Of a stretch of DNA of 64,000 nucleotides, positions 45,602 through 54,885 are shown one piece after another. Each line of letters opens with the position of its first letter. Position 1 is the stretch's first letter. The stretch is taken from NCBI GenBank assembly GCA_041396685.1, contig JAWKYD010000006.1:186001-250000 (forward strand). The letters are read 5' to 3'. The DNA is from JAUIAI01 sp041396685 (GTDB lineage: Bacteria; Pseudomonadota; Gammaproteobacteria; Burkholderiales; Burkholderiaceae_E). The notes under the pieces were generated by a model. The model was not told the origin of the DNA. It saw nothing but the letters and a program-made list of their open reading frames with translations, and ran no database searches. A program made the position numbers and the translations under genes.

Positions 45602-48463
45602 ATGATGAAATCCTTCCAGAACAACTCCTACCTGTTTGGTGGCAACGCGCCCTACGTCGAGGAGTTGTACGAGAGTTATCTCGATAACCCCAGCTCGGTT
45701 CCCGAAGTCTGGCGGTCGTACTTCGACAATCTCCAGGCGCTGCCTGCCGCCGACGGCAATACGCAGACGCGCGACGTCGCGCACGCGCCGATCATGCAGT
45801 CGTTCGCCGAACGTGCCAAGGAAGGCACGCTGACGCCGCGTCAGATGGGTGGCGACGCGGCCACCGCGCGCAAACAGGTGTTCGTGCAGAGTCTGATTGC
45901 CGCCTACCGTTCGCTGGGGAATCGCTGGGCCGATCTCGATCCTCTCAAGCGTAACGAGCGTCCGTCGATCCCGGAGCTCGAACCGGCGTTCTACGACTTT
46001 ACCGAAGGTGATCACGCCAATATCTACTCGACAGCGAATGCATTCTTCGGCTTCGAGAGCGCGTCTCTGCGTGATCTCCTGCAGGCGCTGCGCGAGACCT
46101 ACTGCGGCACGATCGGTGCCGAGTTCATGCACATTACCGATCAGGCGCAGAAGCGCTGGATGCAGCAGCGCTTCGAGTCGACGCGCGCGCGCCCGCAGCT
46201 GTCGACCGAGCGGCGCCTGAAACTGCTGCAGGAGCTGACCGCTGCCGAGGGGCTCGAAAAGTACCTGCACACGAAATACGTTGGCCAGAAGCGCTTCTCG
46301 CTCGAGGGTGGCGAAAGCTTCATTCCCGCGCTCGACGAGGTGATCCAGCGCAGCGGCGAGAAGGGCGTGCAGGAGATCGTCATCGCCATGGCCCACCGTG
46401 GTCGCCTGAACGTATTGGTCAACACGCTCGGCAAGATGCCGCGCGATCTGTTTGCCGAGTTCGAGGGCCATCACCCGGAGGACCTGCCCAGCGGAGACGT
46501 CAAGTACCACATGGGCTTCTCGAGCGACGTTTCCACGCCGGGAGGGCCCGTACATTTGTCGCTGGCCTTCAATCCGTCACATCTCGAGATCGTCAATCCG
46601 GTGGCCACCGGTTCTGCCCGCGCACGCCAGGATCGACGCGGTGATCTGGACGGCTCGCAGGTCCTGACCGTGGTCGTGCATGGCGATGCGGCCTTCGCCG
46701 GCCAGGGTGTGGTCATGGAGTCGCTGAACATGGCCGAAACCCGCGGCTATGGAACGGGCGGCAGCGTTCATATCGTGATCAACAACCAGATCGGATTCAC
46801 GACATCCGATCCCCGTGATTCGCGATCCACGCTCTATTGCACCGACGTCGCCAAGATGATCGAGGCGCCGGTCATCCACGTGAACGGCAACGATCCCGAA
46901 GCGGTGCTGTTCGCCGTGCAACTGGCCGTGGATTTCCGTACCGAGTTCCGCAAGGATGTGGTCGTCGACCTGATCTGCTATCGCAAGCTGGGCCACAACG
47001 AACAAGACACGCCTTCGCTCACGCAGCCGCTCATGTACAAGAAGATCGCGGCGTTGCCGAGCACGCGCACGATCTACGCCGACCGGCTGGTGACCCAGGG
47101 CGTGCTCACCAGCGAGGATGCCGATGGAATGATCGACGGCTATCGGCGTGCGATGGACGCTGGCCGCCATACGGTCGATCCCGTGCTGTCCGATTTCAAG
47201 AGCAAGTACGCGGTCGACTGGATGCCCTACCTGGGTCGCAAGTGGACCGATGCAGCCGATACCTCGATCCCGGTCGCCGAGCTCAAGCGCCTGGCCGAGC
47301 GCATCACGACGGTTCCCGACGACCTCAAGGTTCACCCGCTCGTGCAAAAAGTGCTCGCCGATCGTCGCAAGATGGGCGAGGGCGAGATGTCGCTCGACTG
47401 GGGCATGGGGGAATCACTCGCCTACGCTTCCCTGGTTGCCGGCGGCTACGGTGTGCGTCTTTCCGGGCAGGATTCCGGTCGTGGCACCTTCAGCCATCGC
47501 CACGCCGTGCTTCACGATCAGAACCGCGAGCGCTTCGACCAGGGCGTCTACATACCGCTGCAGAACGTCACACCGACGCAGGGGCGTTTCACGGTCATCG
47601 ACTCGCTGCTGTCGGAAGAGGCGGTGCTGGCGTTCGAATACGGCTATTCCACCGCCGAGCCGAATACGCTGGTGATCTGGGAGGCGCAGTTTGGCGACTT
47701 CGTCAATGGCGCGCAAGTCGTCATCGACCAGTTCATCTCGTCTGGCGAGACCAAATGGGGGCGCGTGTCGGGCCTTACCTTGCTGCTGCCACACGGCTAC
47801 GAAGGGCAGGGACCCGAGCATTCCTCGGCGCGTTTGGAACGCTTCTTGCAGCTGTGCGCCGAGAACAATATGCAGGTCTGCCAGCCGACCACGGCCGCAC
47901 AGATCTTCCACCTGCTGCGGCGGCAGATGATTCGTCTGTTCCGCAAGCCGCTCGTGGTGCTCACGCCGAAGTCCCTGCTGCGCAACAAGGATGCCGGCTC
48001 GCCCCTGACCGATCTCGCCAACGGGCGCTTCGAGACCGTGATCGACGAAGCCGACGAATCGATCGTGCGCGAGAAAGTGAAGCGGGTGGTGGTCTGTTCG
48101 GGCAAGGTCTATTACGACCTGATCGCCGGCCGGCGCGAGCGCGAGGCCGCTGACATCGCGATCGTGCGGCTCGAGCAGCTCTATCCGTTCCCCCACAAGG
48201 CGTTCTCCAGTGTGCTGAAGTCGTTTCCGGCCGCGACTCAGATCGTCTGGTGTCAGGACGAGCCGCAAAACCAGGGTGCGTGGTTTTATGTCGCACACCA
48301 TATCGGCGAGCAGCTCTCGGCCGGGCACAAGCTCAGCTATGCGGGGCGGCCGCCGTCGGCGTCACCTGCGGCCGGTTACTACGACAAACATGCCGCCCAG
48401 CAGCGTGAGCTGATCGCCACGGCGCTCGGTGACACCAAGAGTCGCACCCGCAAGTCCTCCTGA
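45602..48463 (+). CDS. sucA: 2-oxoglutarate dehydrogenase E1 component
   Basis: A 953-residue ThDP-dependent decarboxylase, the first enzyme of the 2-oxoglutarate dehydrogenase complex. The N-terminal SYLFGGNAPYVEELYESYL is the E2-binding region; MAHRGRLNVLVNTLGK and the ThDP motif GDAAFAGQGVVMESLNM to INNQIGF are typical. The ATG at 45602 (ATGATG) lies 9 bases after AAAGGT and gives the usual MMK start; the longer frame upstream is not protein-like. It is followed by a strong hairpin, then sucB. Confidence 0.97.
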   Translation: MMKSFQNNSYLFGGNAPYVEELYESYLDNPSSVPEVWRSYFDNLQALPAADGNTQTRDVAHAPIMQSFAERAKEGTLTPRQMGGDAATARKQVFVQSLIAAYRSLGNRWADLDPLKRNERPSIPELEPAFYDFTEGDHANIYSTANAFFGFESASLRDLLQALRETYCGTIGAEFMHITDQAQKRWMQQRFESTRARPQLSTERRLKLLQELTAAEGLEKYLHTKYVGQKRFSLEGGESFIPALDEVIQRSGEKGVQEIVIAMAHRGRLNVLVNTLGKMPRDLFAEFEGHHPEDLPSGDVKYHMGFSSDVSTPGGPVHLSLAFNPSHLEIVNPVATGSARARQDRRGDLDGSQVLTVVVHGDAAFAGQGVVMESLNMAETRGYGTGGSVHIVINNQIGFTTSDPRDSRSTLYCTDVAKMIEAPVIHVNGNDPEAVLFAVQLAVDFRTEFRKDVVVDLICYRKLGHNEQDTPSLTQPLMYKKIAALPSTRTIYADRLVTQGVLTSEDADGMIDGYRRAMDAGRHTVDPVLSDFKSKYAVDWMPYLGRKWTDAADTSIPVAELKRLAERITTVPDDLKVHPLVQKVLADRRKMGEGEMSLDWGMGESLAYASLVAGGYGVRLSGQDSGRGTFSHRHAVLHDQNRERFDQGVYIPLQNVTPTQGRFTVIDSLLSEEAVLAFEYGYSTAEPNTLVIWEAQFGDFVNGAQVVIDQFISSGETKWGRVSGLTLLLPHGYEGQGPEHSSARLERFLQLCAENNMQVCQPTTAAQIFHLLRRQMIRLFRKPLVVLTPKSLLRNKDAGSPLTDLANGRFETVIDEADESIVREKVKRVVVCSGKVYYDLIAGRREREAADIAIVRLEQLYPFPHKAFSSVLKSFPAATQIVWCQDEPQNQGAWFYVAHHIGEQLSAGHKLSYAGRPPSASPAAGYYDKHAAQQRELIATALGDTKSRTRKSS

Positions 48464-48492
48464 CGATGCGCGGGGCATTGCCCCCCGCATCG
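48464..48492 (+). terminator. hairpin between sucA and sucB
   Basis: A 14-base inverted repeat with one mismatch (48464-48477 and 48479-48492) begins one base after the sucA stop codon. It lacks a T-tract, so partial termination or mRNA processing between E1 and E2 is possible. Confidence 0.4.
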
Positions 48493-48538
48493 CCAACTCG
48501 CCCAAGAACAAACCAAGATTCATCGAGGTCAGCCGACA

Positions 48539-49855
48539 ATGGCGCAAATCGAAGTCAAAGTGCCGCAGCTCTCCGAGTCCGTGGCCGAGGCCACGCTGCT
48601 GGAGTGGCACAAGCAACCTGGTGATCCGGTCTCGCGTGACGAGAACCTGATCGACATCGAGACAGACAAGGTGGTGCTCGAGCTGCCGGCCCCCGAAGGC
48701 GGAGTGCTGGTCAGCGTCGCCAAGGGCAACGGCGAGACCGTGTTTGCCGGTGAGGTGATCGCAATGATCGACACCGACGCCAGCGCAAAAGCGCAGGGTC
48801 CGGCGCCGGCAGCCAGGGCCGAGCCGGCCGCTGCGCCGGCGGCGACGGCGGTCGCACCGGGGTCCGGCAGTGCGCCGGCGCCGGGCGGTTCTCGTGCCAT
48901 GCCGGCCATGCCGGCCGCCGCCAAGCTGATGGCGGAGAACAATCTCGGGCCGGGTCAGGTCGAGGGCACGGGCCGTGGCGGCCGCATTACCAAGGGCGAC
49001 GTTCTGGGCGCATTGCAGGGACAGCGAGCGCCCGCGCCGGCGCCGGCCGCCGCGCAACCGGCCGCCGCGCCCGCACCATCGATTCCTACCGGCGTGCCGA
49101 GCAGCACGTTGCCGCAGGCCAAAGCGCCGGTCGACCTCGCTTCGGTGCTCGAAGGGCGGCCCGAGCAGCGTGTGCCGATGTCGCGTCTGCGCCAGCGCGT
49201 CGCCGAGCGGCTGCTGCAATCGCAGGCGACCAACGCGATTCTCACCACCTTCAATGAAGTGAACATGCAGCCGGTCATGGAGCTGCGTAAGAAGTATCAG
49301 GACCGCTTCGAGAAGGAGAACGGGGTTCGCCTGGGTTTCATGTCGTTCTTCGTGAAGGCTGCGGTGCACGCGCTCAAGAAGTACCCGGTCGTCAATGCCT
49401 CGATCGACGGTACGGACATCCTGTACCACGGCTACTTCGATATCGGTGTTGCCGTCGGCTCGCCGCGGGGCCTGGTCGTGCCGGTGATACGGAATGCCGA
49501 CCAGCTCAGTTTCGCGCAGATCGAACGCACGATCGGCGACTTCGGCAAGCGGGCGGGTGAAGGCAAGCTGGGTCTCGAGGAACTCACTGGCGGCACGTTC
49601 TCGATCAGCAATGGTGGGGTGTTCGGTTCCATGCTGTCGACGCCGATCATCAATCCGCCGCAATCGGCCATCCTGGGTGTGCATGCGACCAAGGAGCGGC
49701 CGGTGGTGGAGAACGGTCAGATCGTCGTGCGACCGATGAACTACCTCGCACTGTCCTACGATCACCGGATCATCGACGGGCGCGAGGCCGTGCTCTTCCT
49801 GGTCAGCATCAAGGAGGCGCTGGAGGATCCGGCCCGCCTGCTGCTCGATCTCTGA
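48539..49855 (+). CDS. sucB: dihydrolipoamide succinyltransferase (E2 of OGDH)
   Basis: A 438-residue acyltransferase core of the 2-oxoglutarate dehydrogenase complex. The lipoyl domain has the modified lysine K44 in IETDKVVLELPAPEGG. An Ala/Pro-rich linker leads to the subunit-binding domain (PAAAKLMAENNLGPGQVEGT then GRGGRITKGDVLGAL), a second linker, and the catalytic domain ending with LSYDHRIIDGREAV, which contains the active His and Asp. A single lipoyl domain is present. Confidence 0.97.
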   Translation: MAQIEVKVPQLSESVAEATLLEWHKQPGDPVSRDENLIDIETDKVVLELPAPEGGVLVSVAKGNGETVFAGEVIAMIDTDASAKAQGPAPAARAEPAAAPAATAVAPGSGSAPAPGGSRAMPAMPAAAKLMAENNLGPGQVEGTGRGGRITKGDVLGALQGQRAPAPAPAAAQPAAAPAPSIPTGVPSSTLPQAKAPVDLASVLEGRPEQRVPMSRLRQRVAERLLQSQATNAILTTFNEVNMQPVMELRKKYQDRFEKENGVRLGFMSFFVKAAVHALKKYPVVNASIDGTDILYHGYFDIGVAVGSPRGLVVPVIRNADQLSFAQIERTIGDFGKRAGEGKLGLEELTGGTFSISNGGVFGSMLSTPIINPPQSAILGVHATKERPVVENGQIVVRPMNYLALSYDHRIIDGREAVLFLVSIKEALEDPARLLLDL

Positions 49856-49877
49856 ACCGAACACGGAGAACACTCAG

Positions 49878-51320
49878 ATGTCCGAACGTTACGACGTGAT
49901 CGTCATCGGCGCGGGGCCCGCCGGCTACATCGCCGCCATTCGCGCCGCCCAACTGGGGTTCAAGGTCGCCTGTGTCGAGCGCTGGCGTGCGCCGGGCGGC
50001 GAGCCCGTTCTGGGCGGTACCTGTCTGAACGTGGGCTGCATTCCCTCCAAGGCGCTGTTGGCCTCGTCAGAAGAATACGAGAAGGCTCAGACCGAACTCG
50101 CCGAGCACGGTGTCAATGTCACCGGCGTCAAGCTCGATCTGGCCAAGATGCTGGCCCGCAAAGAGGGCATCGTCGGCAAGATGACCAAGGGAATCGAGTT
50201 CCTGTTTCGCAAGAACGGAATCACCTGGCTCAAGGGCCATGGGCGCTTCGTCGGGCGCGCCGACGAGTTCTTCGAAATCGAGGTCTCCGATGGCCGCAAC
50301 ATCGAGATCAATCGCGCCAAGAACGTCATCCTCGCAACCGGCTCGAAGGCCCGTCACCTGCCCGATGTACCGGTCGACAACCAGATCGTCTGCGACAACG
50401 AGGGGGCGCTGGCGCTCACCGAAGTACCCAAGCGACTGGGAGTGATCGGTGCGGGCGTCATCGGGCTCGAACTCGGCTCGGTGTGGCGGCGCCTGGGTGC
50501 CAAGGTCACCGTGCTCGAGGCGATGCCGGACTTTCTCGCGGCTGCCGACGAGGCGGTCTCGCGCGAAGCGCGCAAGATCTTCACGCGCCAGGGGCTCGAG
50601 ATCCAGATGGGCGCGAAGATCAGCAAGGTCACCATTACCAAGAAGACGGGCAAGGCGCAGGTGCGTGTCGACTATGCCGATGCACAGGGCGCCGAGCAGT
50701 CGCTCACCGTCGATCGCCTGATCGTATCGGTTGGGCGTGTGCCGAATACCGAAAGCCTGAATCTGGAGGCGGTCGGTCTGGCGACCGACGAGCGCGGCTT
50801 CATCCCGGTCGACGACCAATGCCGTACCAGTGTCGCCGGTGTCTTCGCGATCGGCGATGTGGTGCGTGGCCCGATGCTCGCCCACAAGGGCGAAGAGGAA
50901 GGGGTGATGGTTGCCGAACTGATCGCCGGCCAGGCCACTCACATCGACTACAACACCATCCCCTGGGTCATCTATACGTTGCCCGAGATCGCATGGGTGG
51001 GCCGTACCGAGCAGCAGCTCAAGGCGGCCGGTCGCAAGTATGTGTCGGGTCAGTTCCCGTTCATGGCCAATGGCCGGGCGCTCGGGGTGGGTCATGCCGA
51101 GGGCTTCGTGAAGGTTCTGGCCGATGCCACCACCGACGAGGTGCTCGGTGTGCACATCGTCGCCGCGAGCGCCTCCGATCTGATCGCCGAGGCGGCCGTG
51201 GCGATGGAGTTCAAGGCAAGCGCCGAGGACATCGCTCGAGTCTGCCACCCGCATCCGTCGATGTCCGAGGTGATGCGCGAGGCGGCACTGGCCACCGCCA
51301 AACGTGCGTTGAACATGTGA
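49878..51320 (+). CDS. lpdA: dihydrolipoyl dehydrogenase (E3)
   Basis: A 480-residue flavoprotein that reoxidises dihydrolipoamide with NAD. FAD motif VIVIGAGPAGYIAAIRAAQ, redox pair in GGTCLNVGCIPSKALL, NAD motif LGVIGAGVIGLELGSVWRRLG, and the C-terminal HPHPSMSE with the catalytic His-Glu. It follows sucB by 22 bp, so it serves the 2-oxoglutarate complex first. It has no N-terminal lipoyl domain, unlike the pyruvate-complex E3 of some Burkholderiales. Confidence 0.97.
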   Translation: MSERYDVIVIGAGPAGYIAAIRAAQLGFKVACVERWRAPGGEPVLGGTCLNVGCIPSKALLASSEEYEKAQTELAEHGVNVTGVKLDLAKMLARKEGIVGKMTKGIEFLFRKNGITWLKGHGRFVGRADEFFEIEVSDGRNIEINRAKNVILATGSKARHLPDVPVDNQIVCDNEGALALTEVPKRLGVIGAGVIGLELGSVWRRLGAKVTVLEAMPDFLAAADEAVSREARKIFTRQGLEIQMGAKISKVTITKKTGKAQVRVDYADAQGAEQSLTVDRLIVSVGRVPNTESLNLEAVGLATDERGFIPVDDQCRTSVAGVFAIGDVVRGPMLAHKGEEEGVMVAELIAGQATHIDYNTIPWVIYTLPEIAWVGRTEQQLKAAGRKYVSGQFPFMANGRALGVGHAEGFVKVLADATTDEVLGVHIVAASASDLIAEAAVAMEFKASAEDIARVCHPHPSMSEVMREAALATAKRALNM

Positions 51321-52426
51321 GTACGGACGGACCGGTATCGTCCAGGTATCACGCCCATCTGCGCCACCACGGGTTCGAGCCCGACGCGGCGCAGTTGGCG
51401 GCCGTGCAGCGTCTGGATCGGCTTGCACACGAACTGTCGCGGTTTCGGGAGATTCGCGAGACCTTGCTCGGCCGCTACCTGAAGCGGCCCGAGCCTCCGC
51501 GCGGGCTCTGGATGCACGGCGGGGTAGGACGCGGCAAGAGCTTTCTGATGGACTGCTTCTTCGGCGCGGTCCGGGTACGGCGCAAGACGCGTCTGCACTT
51601 CCACGAGTTCATGCGCGGTGTTCACCGCGAGATGAAGGAGCTCAAGGGCCAGGCAGATCCGCTGGATGCTGTCGCGGAACGGGTCGCGAAGCGGTATCGG
51701 CTGATCTGCTTCGACGAGTTCCATGTCTCGGACATCGCCGATGCGATGATCCTCGAGCGGTTGCTGCGGGCCTTGCTGCGTGCGGGAGTCGTGTTCGTCA
51801 TCACCTCGAACTATGCTCCCGCCGGGCTGTATCCGGGTGGGTTGCACCGCGACCGCATTCTGCCCGCGATCGCCTTGCTCGAGCGGTCGCTGGACGTGAT
51901 CACGGTCGACGCCGGCACCGACTATCGGCAGCTTGGGCTGGCCGGTATGCAGACCTATTACTGGCCCTTGAACGACGCGAGCGAGGCCGCACTGGCCTCC
52001 GCATTCGATGCGCTCGCCGAGGCCGGCGACGAAGATCCCGCGCTCGAGATCGAGCATCGAATCGTGCACGCCAAGCGTCGCGCCGGCAGCATCGTCTGGT
52101 TCGATTTCGCCACCTTGTGTGGCGGGCCCCGTTCGCAGACGGACTATCTCGAGATCGCCAGCCGTTTCCAGACGGTGGTGTTGTCCGGTGTGCCGGCGAT
52201 GTCGCCGGCCATGGCCAGCGAGGCGCGCCGGTTTCTTTGGCTGATCGACGTGCTCTACGACCAGCGCGTGAAGCTGATCGTGTCGGCCGAACGCGCGCCA
52301 GACGATTTGTACCCGAGCGGGCAGATGGCACACGAGTTCGTGCGCACCGCGAGCCGCCTGGCCGAGATGCAATCCGAGGAATACCTGCGTCAGCCCCGGC
52401 GTGGTGTCGCCGAGCGCATCACCTGA
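51317..52426 (+). CDS. zapE: cell division ATPase ZapE (AFG1-like)
   Basis: A 369-residue AFG1/LACE1-family P-loop ATPase. Walker A GGVGRGKSFLMD is near residue 68, Walker B RLICFDEFHVSDIADAM near 130, and VIFVITSN-like VVFVITSNYAPAGLYPGGL the sensor region. The start is GTG at 51317, overlapping the lpd stop by ATGTGA; the frame is open far upstream but inside lpd. ZapE acts at the Z-ring in E. coli late in division. Its place at the end of the OGDH operon is conserved in Burkholderiales. Confidence 0.93.
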   Translation: MSTDGPVSSRYHAHLRHHGFEPDAAQLAAVQRLDRLAHELSRFREIRETLLGRYLKRPEPPRGLWMHGGVGRGKSFLMDCFFGAVRVRRKTRLHFHEFMRGVHREMKELKGQADPLDAVAERVAKRYRLICFDEFHVSDIADAMILERLLRALLRAGVVFVITSNYAPAGLYPGGLHRDRILPAIALLERSLDVITVDAGTDYRQLGLAGMQTYYWPLNDASEAALASAFDALAEAGDEDPALEIEHRIVHAKRRAGSIVWFDFATLCGGPRSQTDYLEIASRFQTVVLSGVPAMSPAMASEARRFLWLIDVLYDQRVKLIVSAERAPDDLYPSGQMAHEFVRTASRLAEMQSEEYLRQPRRGVAERIT

Positions 52427-52498
52427 CAGCCTGCAAAGCGGCCGCGATCGCAGCCGCCGGCATCGAGGCTATCATAGTGATTTCCGCTTTGAGCCCTC

Positions 52499-52705
52499 AT
52501 GCTGCCCGTCGATTCGGACGCCATCAAGCAGCGCATCGTCGAACTGCAACTCGAGCACCGTGGTCTCGATCAGATGATCGCCGCAGCGGCTTTCGAGCGT
52601 GGCTTCGACGACCTCCAGTTGCGCCGCCTCAAGAAGCGCAAGTTGCAGATCAAGGATTCGATCCTCGCGCTCCAGATGCGCTTGATTCCCGATATCCCTG
52701 CCTGA
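52499..52705 (+). CDS. DUF465 family protein (YdcH-like)
   Basis: A 68-residue protein with a charged helical hairpin: QRIVELQLEHRGLDQMI and LRRLKKRKLQIKDSI, the DUF465 signature (L-E-H-x-x-L-D and LKKxKLxLKD). Small coiled proteins of unknown role. It lies between zapE and the helicase gene. Confidence 0.85.
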   Translation: MLPVDSDAIKQRIVELQLEHRGLDQMIAAAAFERGFDDLQLRRLKKRKLQIKDSILALQMRLIPDIPA

Positions 52706-52733
52706 TGGCCGTCATCGTGCGCGTGTCCCGGTG

Positions 52734-54848
52734 ATGCTCGCTGAATCGGTCCGGCAGGCGCTGTCCGCAGACGGGCCCCTGGCCCGCCTGGCTCCGGGGT
52801 TCGTCGAGCGTGCCGGCCAGTTGCAGATGAGCGACGCCGTCGTTCGCGCGCTCGAGAACCTCGGATTGCTGGTGGTCGAGGCGGGCACTGGCACCGGCAA
52901 GACCTACGCCTATCTGGCAGCGGCGCTGTTGGCGCAGCGGCGCGTGCTGATCTCGACCGGGTCGCGAACCTTGCAGGACCAGCTCTTCCATCGTGATCTG
53001 CCGCAAGTGATGGCGGCCCTCGGTGTCGCACCCCGTGTGGCATTGCTCAAGGGGCGTTCGAACTATGTCTGTCACCACCACCTGGCACGCAACCTGGCCC
53101 AGGGGCGGTTCGAGTCGCGGCGCGACATCGCCACCTTGCAAAGGATCGAACGCTTTGCCGCTCTGAGCGATTCGGGCGACCTCGGCGAGATGGCCGATGT
53201 CGGTGAGGATTCTCCCGTCTTGCGCATGGCTGGTTCGACCCGGGAGAACTGCCTCGGGCAGGACTGCGAACACATCGACAAGTGCTTCGTCTACCGCGCC
53301 CGTCGGCGCGCCATGCAGTCGGACCTGGTGGTCGTCAACCACCATTTGTTTTGCGCCGATCTGGCCATGCGCGACGAAGGCGTTTCGGAGCTGTTGCCGC
53401 AATGCCATGCGGTGATCTTCGACGAGGCGCACCAGCTGCCCGACGTCGCCACCAGTTTCTTCGGTCAGGCGTTGAGCACTCGTCAACTGGTCGATTTCAG
53501 CCGCGACCTGATGCGTGTCGGCCGGGAGGACGCTGCCGAATCCGCCGACTGGATCTCGCTGTCGCAGTCCGTCGAGCAAGCCTTGCGCGAAGCGCGTCTC
53601 GCCGCCGGCACGATCGGCCGGCGCGACGAGCCCGCCTTGCGGGCATCCTCGTCGCGACCCTTCCTGGATCGACTGGCCGCGCTCGACGAGACGCTCGCGG
53701 CCGTGGCCGAGGCGCTGGAGCCGGCATCGGAACGCAGTCGTGATCTCCTGCGACTGGCCGAACGCGGAATCGGATTGCGGCGGCGCCTGCAGCACTGGTT
53801 GTTGCGGATCGCGCCGGAGCGCGACTGGCCCTGGCTCGGAGATCAGCCGCGTTCGGAGGACGACGACGCCTCTGCCTGGCCCGAACACGAGCAGGAGGCG
53901 CCAACGGCCGATCCGTCGCCGGTGAACCTGCAGGAGGTCGTCGGCCAAGGGGAAGGTCTGCACGACGCGCCGGTGATCGATCCCGAGCATGCGGTTGCAT
54001 GGGCCGAGGTTCATCGCCAGGGCTTGACCCTGCACCTGACGCCGATCGAACTCGGTCCCTTGTTCCGTCGTCAGATCGAGGCCCGGCCGATGAGCTGGAT
54101 CTTCACATCGGCGACCCTTGCGGCTCCCGATGGATTCGGCCACTTCGTCGATGCACTCGGGCTCGAAGGTGCCGAGTGCATGACGGTGGCGAGCCCCTTC
54201 GACTACGAACACCAGGCGCTGTTGTACGTTCCGCCGGCCTTGCCTCTGCCGCGTGAGGGCGGATTCACGGCCGCGCTGGCGATTGCTATCGCGCCCTTGT
54301 TGCGGGACAACGGAGGTCGCGCGTTCGTGCTCTGCACGACCTTGCGCATGGTGCGCGAGCTGGCCGACGAATTGCGCGAACGACTGGGCGGGCTCGCCGA
54401 GCCGCTCGACTGGCTGGTGCAAGGTGAGCATTCGCGTGCCGTCCTGCTCGAGCGCTTTCGTGCGCTCGCGCGCCCGGTTCTGATCGGTAGCGCCAGCTTC
54501 TGGGAAGGAGTCGACGTGGTCGGCCGACAGCTCTCGCTGGTGGTGATCGACAAGCTGCCGTTCGCGCCACCCGACGACCCGGTACTGCGGGCGCGCGCCG
54601 AAGCGATCAGACGGCGGGGGGAGGATCCGTTCAGGAAAATGCATCTTCCCGGCGCTGCCATGGCGCTCAAGCAGGGCGCCGGGCGCTTGATTCGCGGCGA
54701 ACTCGATCAGGGCCTGCTGGTCGTCGGCGACACCCGGTTGGCGGAGAAGGGCTACGGCCGCCAGTTGCTCAAAAGCCTGCCGCCCTTCGCCAGGACACGG
54801 GATCCGCAGGCTGCCGAGGCATTCGTGGCGATGATGCACGCCCGCTGA
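52734..54848 (+). CDS. yoaA: ATP-dependent DNA helicase, YoaA/DinG type
   Basis: A 704-residue XPD-like superfamily 2 helicase. Walker A VVEAGTGTGKTYAYL is near residue 46; four cysteines for a [4Fe-4S] cluster are in GRSNYVCHHH, ENCLGQDCEHIDKC; the DEAH box is VIFDEAHQLPD; and the C-terminal motifs GSASFWEGVDVVG and ALKQGAGRLIRGELDQG are those of YoaA/DinG. No N-terminal exonuclease domain, so it is not the Gram-positive DinG form. It probably acts in DNA repair or replication restart. A GTG three bases earlier is an alternative start. Confidence 0.92.
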   Translation: MLAESVRQALSADGPLARLAPGFVERAGQLQMSDAVVRALENLGLLVVEAGTGTGKTYAYLAAALLAQRRVLISTGSRTLQDQLFHRDLPQVMAALGVAPRVALLKGRSNYVCHHHLARNLAQGRFESRRDIATLQRIERFAALSDSGDLGEMADVGEDSPVLRMAGSTRENCLGQDCEHIDKCFVYRARRRAMQSDLVVVNHHLFCADLAMRDEGVSELLPQCHAVIFDEAHQLPDVATSFFGQALSTRQLVDFSRDLMRVGREDAAESADWISLSQSVEQALREARLAAGTIGRRDEPALRASSSRPFLDRLAALDETLAAVAEALEPASERSRDLLRLAERGIGLRRRLQHWLLRIAPERDWPWLGDQPRSEDDDASAWPEHEQEAPTADPSPVNLQEVVGQGEGLHDAPVIDPEHAVAWAEVHRQGLTLHLTPIELGPLFRRQIEARPMSWIFTSATLAAPDGFGHFVDALGLEGAECMTVASPFDYEHQALLYVPPALPLPREGGFTAALAIAIAPLLRDNGGRAFVLCTTLRMVRELADELRERLGGLAEPLDWLVQGEHSRAVLLERFRALARPVLIGSASFWEGVDVVGRQLSLVVIDKLPFAPPDDPVLRARAEAIRRRGEDPFRKMHLPGAAMALKQGAGRLIRGELDQGLLVVGDTRLAEKGYGRQLLKSLPPFARTRDPQAAEAFVAMMHAR

Positions 54849-54885
54849 ACTGGCCGGCTCCGGCCGCGCCGGGCGCGCGCGCGAA

